DNA of 64,000 bases, taken from NCBI GenBank assembly GCA_039804165.1, contig JBDRZZ010000002.1, forward strand, positions 114,648 through 178,647, written 5' to 3'. Below the pieces are notes generated by a model. The model was not told where the DNA came from. It did not search any database and saw only the letters and a program-made list of their open reading frames with translations. Below, piece after piece: positions 60,672-64,000 of the stretch. This DNA is from a candidate division WOR-3 bacterium. GTDB lineage: Bacteria > Hydrothermota > UBA3072. The position numbers and the translations under genes are program-made. Each line of letters begins with the position of its first letter. Within the stretch, counting starts at the first letter, position 1.

Positions 60672-60699
60672 TTGACTGGAAAGAAATTTGTCTTATTCT
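60672..60699 (+). promoter_or_regulatory. promoter of FAH-family gene
   Basis: TTGACT at 60672-60677, 16-bp spacer, TATTCT at 60694-60699. An ATG at 60688 falls inside this promoter, which is one reason to start the gene at 60727. Confidence 0.6.
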
Positions 60700-60726
60700 T
60701 TATGCAAAACTAAGAGGAGGAAATTC

Positions 60727-61392
60727 TTGGTAAAATTAGAGTTTGAAGGAAAGCAAATAGATTTAAAACCTACAAAGATTCTCGCAGTAGCAAAGAATTA
60801 CAAAAAGCATATCGATGAACTTGAACTTTCTTTACCAGATACTCCCAAAATTTTTTTAAAGCCTCCTTCTGCCTTGATAGGAAACAACGGCGTTGTTGTT
60901 TTACCAAAGATTTCTGAAAGGGTAGATTATGAGGTAGAATTAGCAGTTATTATTAAGAAGAAATGTAGAAAGGTTCCTAAAGATAAAGTCTCTGATTACA
61001 TTCTTGGGTACACTATCTTTAATGATATTACTGCGAGAGATATTCAAGCTAAAGAGATGAAAGAAGGAATGCCTTGGGATATTGCTAAGGGTTTCGATAC
61101 ATTTGCCCCAATAGGTCCTAAAATTGTATCACCAACTGAGGTTGATTCTCATAATTTAAATATATGGCTAAAATTAAATGGAGAGATTAAACAGAATAGT
61201 AATACAAAAAATATGATATTTTCTGTAGAAGATCTTGTGTGTTATATTTCTAATGTAATGACTCTTGAGCCTATGGATATAATAGCAACTGGAACTCCAG
61301 AAGGGGTTGGGCAGATTAAACCTGGAGATATTGTTGAATCAGGAATTGAAGGGATTGGTATATTGAAATTTAGTGTTGTAAGTGAGGAATAA
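60727..61392 (+). CDS. fumarylacetoacetate hydrolase (FAH) family protein
   Basis: 221 residues from TTG 60727, chosen because GAGGAGG lies exactly 6 nt upstream and the FAH domain begins here (LVKLEFEGKQIDLKPTKILAVAKNYKKH). Metal-binding Glu residues are in RVDYEVELAVII (E-x-E), then GYTIFNDITARDIQ, KGFDTFAPIGPKIV and IIATGTPEGVGQIKPGD. Family members are hydrolases, decarboxylases or acylpyruvases acting on C-C bonds of keto acids; the substrate here is unknown. It is followed 6 nt later by the AEC transporter gene. Confidence 0.88.
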   Translation: MVKLEFEGKQIDLKPTKILAVAKNYKKHIDELELSLPDTPKIFLKPPSALIGNNGVVVLPKISERVDYEVELAVIIKKKCRKVPKDKVSDYILGYTIFNDITARDIQAKEMKEGMPWDIAKGFDTFAPIGPKIVSPTEVDSHNLNIWLKLNGEIKQNSNTKNMIFSVEDLVCYISNVMTLEPMDIIATGTPEGVGQIKPGDIVESGIEGIGILKFSVVSEE

Positions 61393-61398
61393 GCTTTA

Positions 61399-62328
61399 AT
61401 GAAGGTTTTTATTTCTACTTTTGAATCTATTGCAATGCTTCTTTTTATAGGTCTACTTGGAGCATGGATGGTTATAAGAAAAATGGTGAAAGAAGATTTT
61501 TTTTCTTTGCTTTCTCCTCTCGTTCTTGAGATTTCTCTTCCTTCTTTTGTATTTATAAACATAATAAATAATTTTAATCCTTTTATTAAAAAAGATTGGT
61601 GGAGATTACCTCTATGGTGGTTTTTCTTTACTGGAATAGCTTTTATTGTAACTCTATTCGGGATGATTTTTGTTAAGAGAGATAAAAGAAGAGAATTTGG
61701 TATAGCTTTATTTTACCATAATGGAATTTTTTTTCCTATTGCTATAATAGGTGGTATCTTTGGAGATAATTCTAATTATTTGGTTGACCTTTTCTTGTTT
61801 ACGATATTTTATGTTTCTTTCTTTTTCAATACATCCTTTCTCTTCTTTAAGAATAGAGGAAAAATTGAATGGAAGAAAATCTTTCATCCCGTTTTTTTAG
61901 CAACTCTTTTTGGAATATTTTTAAAACTAATTAGTTTTACATATATTCCTTCTTTTGTTATTTCGGCCCTTAAAATGGTTGGGACAATGTCCATCCCTCT
62001 TCTTATGATAGTACTTGGAGGTAATATAATAATTGATTTTAAAGAAGTGAATGCGTGGTATATAGGAGAAATAATGAAATTTTTATTTTTTAAGAACATT
62101 CTAATGCCTCTTGTGATGTTAGGTTTTGTAATTTTGATTAAACCTCCTTACAATGTGAGTTTACTAATGGTCCTTGAAGGAGCAGTTCCTCCTATAACTG
62201 CAGTCCCTCTCATAGTTGAAAGAAATGGTGGCAACAGATTGATAGTAAATCAATTAGTTTTTTCAAGCTTTATTTTTTCTTTAATATCTATTCCTTTTGT
62301 AATGTATTTGTTCAGAGTGTTAACTTGA
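61399..62328 (+). CDS. AEC (auxin efflux carrier) family transporter
   Basis: 309 residues with about ten hydrophobic segments. The two repeated halves include LVLEISLPSFVFINIINN and, in the second half, MSIPLLMIVLGGNII and MVLEGAVPPITAVPLIVERNGGN. This matches the AEC/malonate-auxin carrier family of secondary transporters. Being in the same unit as an FAH-type enzyme suggests a small carboxylic acid as substrate, which is inference. No strong Shine-Dalgarno is seen before the ATG. Confidence 0.85.
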   Translation: MKVFISTFESIAMLLFIGLLGAWMVIRKMVKEDFFSLLSPLVLEISLPSFVFINIINNFNPFIKKDWWRLPLWWFFFTGIAFIVTLFGMIFVKRDKRREFGIALFYHNGIFFPIAIIGGIFGDNSNYLVDLFLFTIFYVSFFFNTSFLFFKNRGKIEWKKIFHPVFLATLFGIFLKLISFTYIPSFVISALKMVGTMSIPLLMIVLGGNIIIDFKEVNAWYIGEIMKFLFFKNILMPLVMLGFVILIKPPYNVSLLMVLEGAVPPITAVPLIVERNGGNRLIVNQLVFSSFIFSLISIPFVMYLFRVLT

Positions 62329-62418
62329 GAGGGGAATGTGAGTAATGCTAAGGTTGCTATCCATATGTTGAGAGTTTTGGAAATGTTTTTATGGCGTTAT
62401 AGTTTGTGGAGAGAGTAA

Positions 62419-63507
62419 ATGGGTTATGTATTTTTTTCTCCAGTTTCAGAGAATCCGCCTCTTAGTGTTGTAAGAGACTTAATAAAGAAAGGAAATTATC
62501 TTGGAGATGTTAAAAAGGGAGATTTTGTAGGAATAAAACTTCATATAGGAGAGTTAGGAAATAAAGCTTATGTTAAACCTGAAATTATAAAGGTTATTGT
62601 AGAAGAAGTAAAAGCACAAGGGGGAAAGCCATTTTTATTTGATTGCAATACTTTATATAGAGGAAAAAGATGGAATGCTATTGACCATTTTGAAAATGCT
62701 TATTTAAATGGATTTACCTATGAGGCTGTAGGAGCTCCTTTCTTCGTAGGTGATGGATTACGGGGAAGAGATGAGACGAAGATTAAGATCAAGGATTATG
62801 ATAATGAATTTGCCTATGTGGGTAGGATAATAGAAGATATGGATTATCTATTTGTGGTAACTCATTTTAAATTTCATGAGTTTTTTGGATATGGTGGAGC
62901 AATAAAGAATGTAGGAATGGGTATGGCTTCACGAAGAGGAAAATTGTTTCTTCATTCTGATGTGAGGCCAGATGTAACATCTGAAAAATGCATTGGTTGT
63001 GGAGCTTGCTTGGTTGTTTGCCCTAGTAATTCTATTTCCATCTCTACAGTTGCAACTATTAATAAAGACTTCTGTATTGGATGTGGAATGTGTGTTGTAA
63101 CCTGTAGAGAAGGAGCAATAAAATTTGAATGGTTAAATACAAGAGAGTGTGTAATAAAGACTATATACTATGCAAAAGCTATAATTGATAAAGTTGGGAA
63201 ATGTAGTTATTTAAACGTTTTAACAGATATTACTCCTCATTGTGACTGTTATGGATATACAAAAAGCCTTGTTGTGCAAGACATTGGATTTTTATTCTCT
63301 AAAGATATTGTTTCAATTGATGCGGCTTCTGTCGATCTTATTAATGAAGCTATAGCACTCCCTGGAATTAACTGGAAAAGAGAAGAATTTATTTCGAAAG
63401 ATAAAGCGAAAGCTTTATTTGACATTCCTCTTTGTATGGATGATTTTTTTGAAATTGCCGAGAAGATTGGTCTTGGAGAACGTAAATATACACTTAAAAG
63501 AGATTAG
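62419..63507 (+). CDS. DUF362 protein with two 4Fe-4S motifs
   Basis: 362 residues. A DUF362 domain (GIKLHIGELGNKAYVKPEIIK, THFKFHEFFGYGGAIKNVGMG) is interrupted near residues 190-235 by two ferredoxin-type motifs, CIGCGACLVVCPSNSIS and CIGCGMCVVTCREGAIK. Such proteins occur widely in anaerobes; their reaction is not established. The 90-nt region after the AEC gene (62329-62418) has no recognisable feature. The start is ATG 62419 with a weak GAGAGAG upstream. Confidence 0.9.
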   Translation: MGYVFFSPVSENPPLSVVRDLIKKGNYLGDVKKGDFVGIKLHIGELGNKAYVKPEIIKVIVEEVKAQGGKPFLFDCNTLYRGKRWNAIDHFENAYLNGFTYEAVGAPFFVGDGLRGRDETKIKIKDYDNEFAYVGRIIEDMDYLFVVTHFKFHEFFGYGGAIKNVGMGMASRRGKLFLHSDVRPDVTSEKCIGCGACLVVCPSNSISISTVATINKDFCIGCGMCVVTCREGAIKFEWLNTRECVIKTIYYAKAIIDKVGKCSYLNVLTDITPHCDCYGYTKSLVVQDIGFLFSKDIVSIDAASVDLINEAIALPGINWKREEFISKDKAKALFDIPLCMDDFFEIAEKIGLGERKYTLKRD

Positions 63508-63523
63508 AAATTATTTAATAAAC

Positions 63524-64000
63524 TGTACTCTACCCCAAAAGTCAAGACACATTTTGAGGTTATAATTTGTAGACTTTTCATCCTGCTTTCCTCTTAAGTT
63601 TATATTTAGCTTCAAATTCTAAAGGACTCATATATCCCAAACTCCTATGAACATATAATTAATCATTTTTAAACCAACTCTCTAACTTCTCTTTCGCTTC
63701 TCCAAGTGCCTCAAATTCATTAAGCCAGATAACCTCCTCTTTTATCACCCTCATCATTAGTTCGGTCTCTCTTTGCCTTTCGGATTATCATAAAAGGTCC
63801 ATATCTGATTTATTCCTAATGTTGCAGCGTCTTTCATAAAACTCACCGATGTAAGTTGTGACTCATTGTCACTTCAGTTGTAAACCACTCCCTCTAACAC
63901 CCAGAGGAAATTCACCATTTATTGCCCTTTCCAATGCCTCTTTCCAATCTCTCGTTTTGCACTTTAAAGAAATATTTCATCCAACAACCTTCTTCGTATA
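63524..64000 (-). mobile_element. decayed IS3-family element, right end (continues beyond window)
   Basis: The terminus TGTACTCTACCCCAAAAGTC at 63524 resembles IS3-family ends (TG...CCCCAAAAGT). The adjacent minus-strand DNA codes for a broken transposase. The other end lies beyond the window. It fills the region after the DUF362 gene. Confidence 0.75.
63578..64000 (-). pseudogene. IS3-family transposase OrfB, C-terminal part, interrupted
   Basis: On the minus strand the last intact piece reads SLGYMSPLEFEAKYKLKRKAG then a stop. Upstream (with stops and shifts) are NESQLTSVSFMKDAATLGI, FYDNPKGKERT and MMRVIKEEVIWLNEFEAL. These correspond to the DNGS...F-M-x-D...G-I and E-region of IS3 rve domains. 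The catalytic Asp-Asn-Gly start is damaged and several stop codons are present. Confidence 0.8.

Noticed and set aside
60688..60726. Upstream ATG 60688 as the start of the FAH-family protein
   Set aside because: It lies within the promoter spacer, gives a non-homologous basic extension, and TTG 60727 has a GAGGAGG site at ideal spacing.
1..64000. CRISPR arrays, prophage modules, integrons or restriction/defence islands
   Set aside because: No regularly spaced repeats, phage structural genes, integrase with attachment sites or defence gene clusters were seen; the AbiEi-like gene stands alone.

Overview
The window is about one-third G+C and packed with short-spaced or overlapping genes. It looks like chromosome from a diderm (Gram-negative-type) bacterium. 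Evidence for two membranes is an lptC-lptA-lptB-like operon, BamD- and BamE-like lipoproteins, an OmpA/Pal-type lipoprotein and many lipobox proteins. A GWxTD protein, DUF1573, large secreted proteins with a T9SS/FlgD-like C-terminal domain and unusual gene neighbourhoods suggest a deep-branching FCB-like or WOR-3/Stahlbacteria/Hydrothermae-like lineage. That placement is inference; no rRNA is present.

Layout. 1-3600 (minus): folK-dNK-panC followed by two tandem flippase-like membrane genes, the last running off the left edge. 3700-9300: a pyruvate-kinase-C-domain protein, a M23 peptidase/ECF-ATPase operon, a BamE-like lipoprotein, a B12/radical SAM protein and an orphan AbiEi-like regulator. 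9.5-12.3 kb: a secreted protein, an MFS transporter and a DUF1573 protein that appears fused to two degenerate thioredoxin folds. 12.3-21.4 kb (plus): tRNA-Arg(ACG), tadA, tRNA-Ser(CGA), a M6-like secreted protease, an unknown protein, cysS, rsmB, two PASTA proteins and bioY. 21.5-23.3 kb: an HD-GYP protein and a decayed IS with inverted ends. 23.4-33.1 kb: a type IV pilus motor and regulatory operon (two PilB-type ATPases, PilT, PilC, PilS, PilR) plus a GWxTD protein. 33.2-38.2 kb: sirtuin, prfA, prmC, nadK, recN, all overlapping. 38.3-42.7 kb: carAB with a leader. 42.7-48 kb: OmpA lipoprotein, small lipoprotein, tmRNA, divIVA-like, punA, TPR lipoprotein, bamD, nadD. 48-53.5 kb (minus): lptC-lptA-lptB-rpoN-rnr. 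53.5-54.7 kb (minus): panD-lipA. 54.8 kb: an unexplained nested inverted repeat. 55-63.5 kb: a secreted protein, a TPR membrane protein, UbiA, ddl (minus), a FAH-family enzyme, an AEC transporter and a DUF362 ferredoxin-like protein. 63.5-64 kb: the end of a decayed IS3-family element.

Themes. Promoters are easy to read: TTGACA/TTGACT plus TATAAT-like boxes, most with a 16-bp spacer. Several operon-first genes start only 5-9 nt after the -10 box and lack a Shine-Dalgarno sequence, so they are probably leaderless; many internal genes have strong AAAGGAGG sites. Stable RNAs (tRNA-Arg, tRNA-Ser, tmRNA) sit directly inside or in front of protein operons. The clearest case is tRNA-Arg(ACG) next to tadA, the gene for the deaminase that modifies that tRNA.

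No CRISPR array, prophage or intact mobile element was found. The most interesting items are the tRNA-Arg/tadA/tRNA-Ser unit, the leaderless promoter class, the DUF1573-thioredoxin-like fusion, the c-di-GMP-type (MshEN) motor pair beside an HD-GYP gene, and the structured repeat at 54.8 kb.
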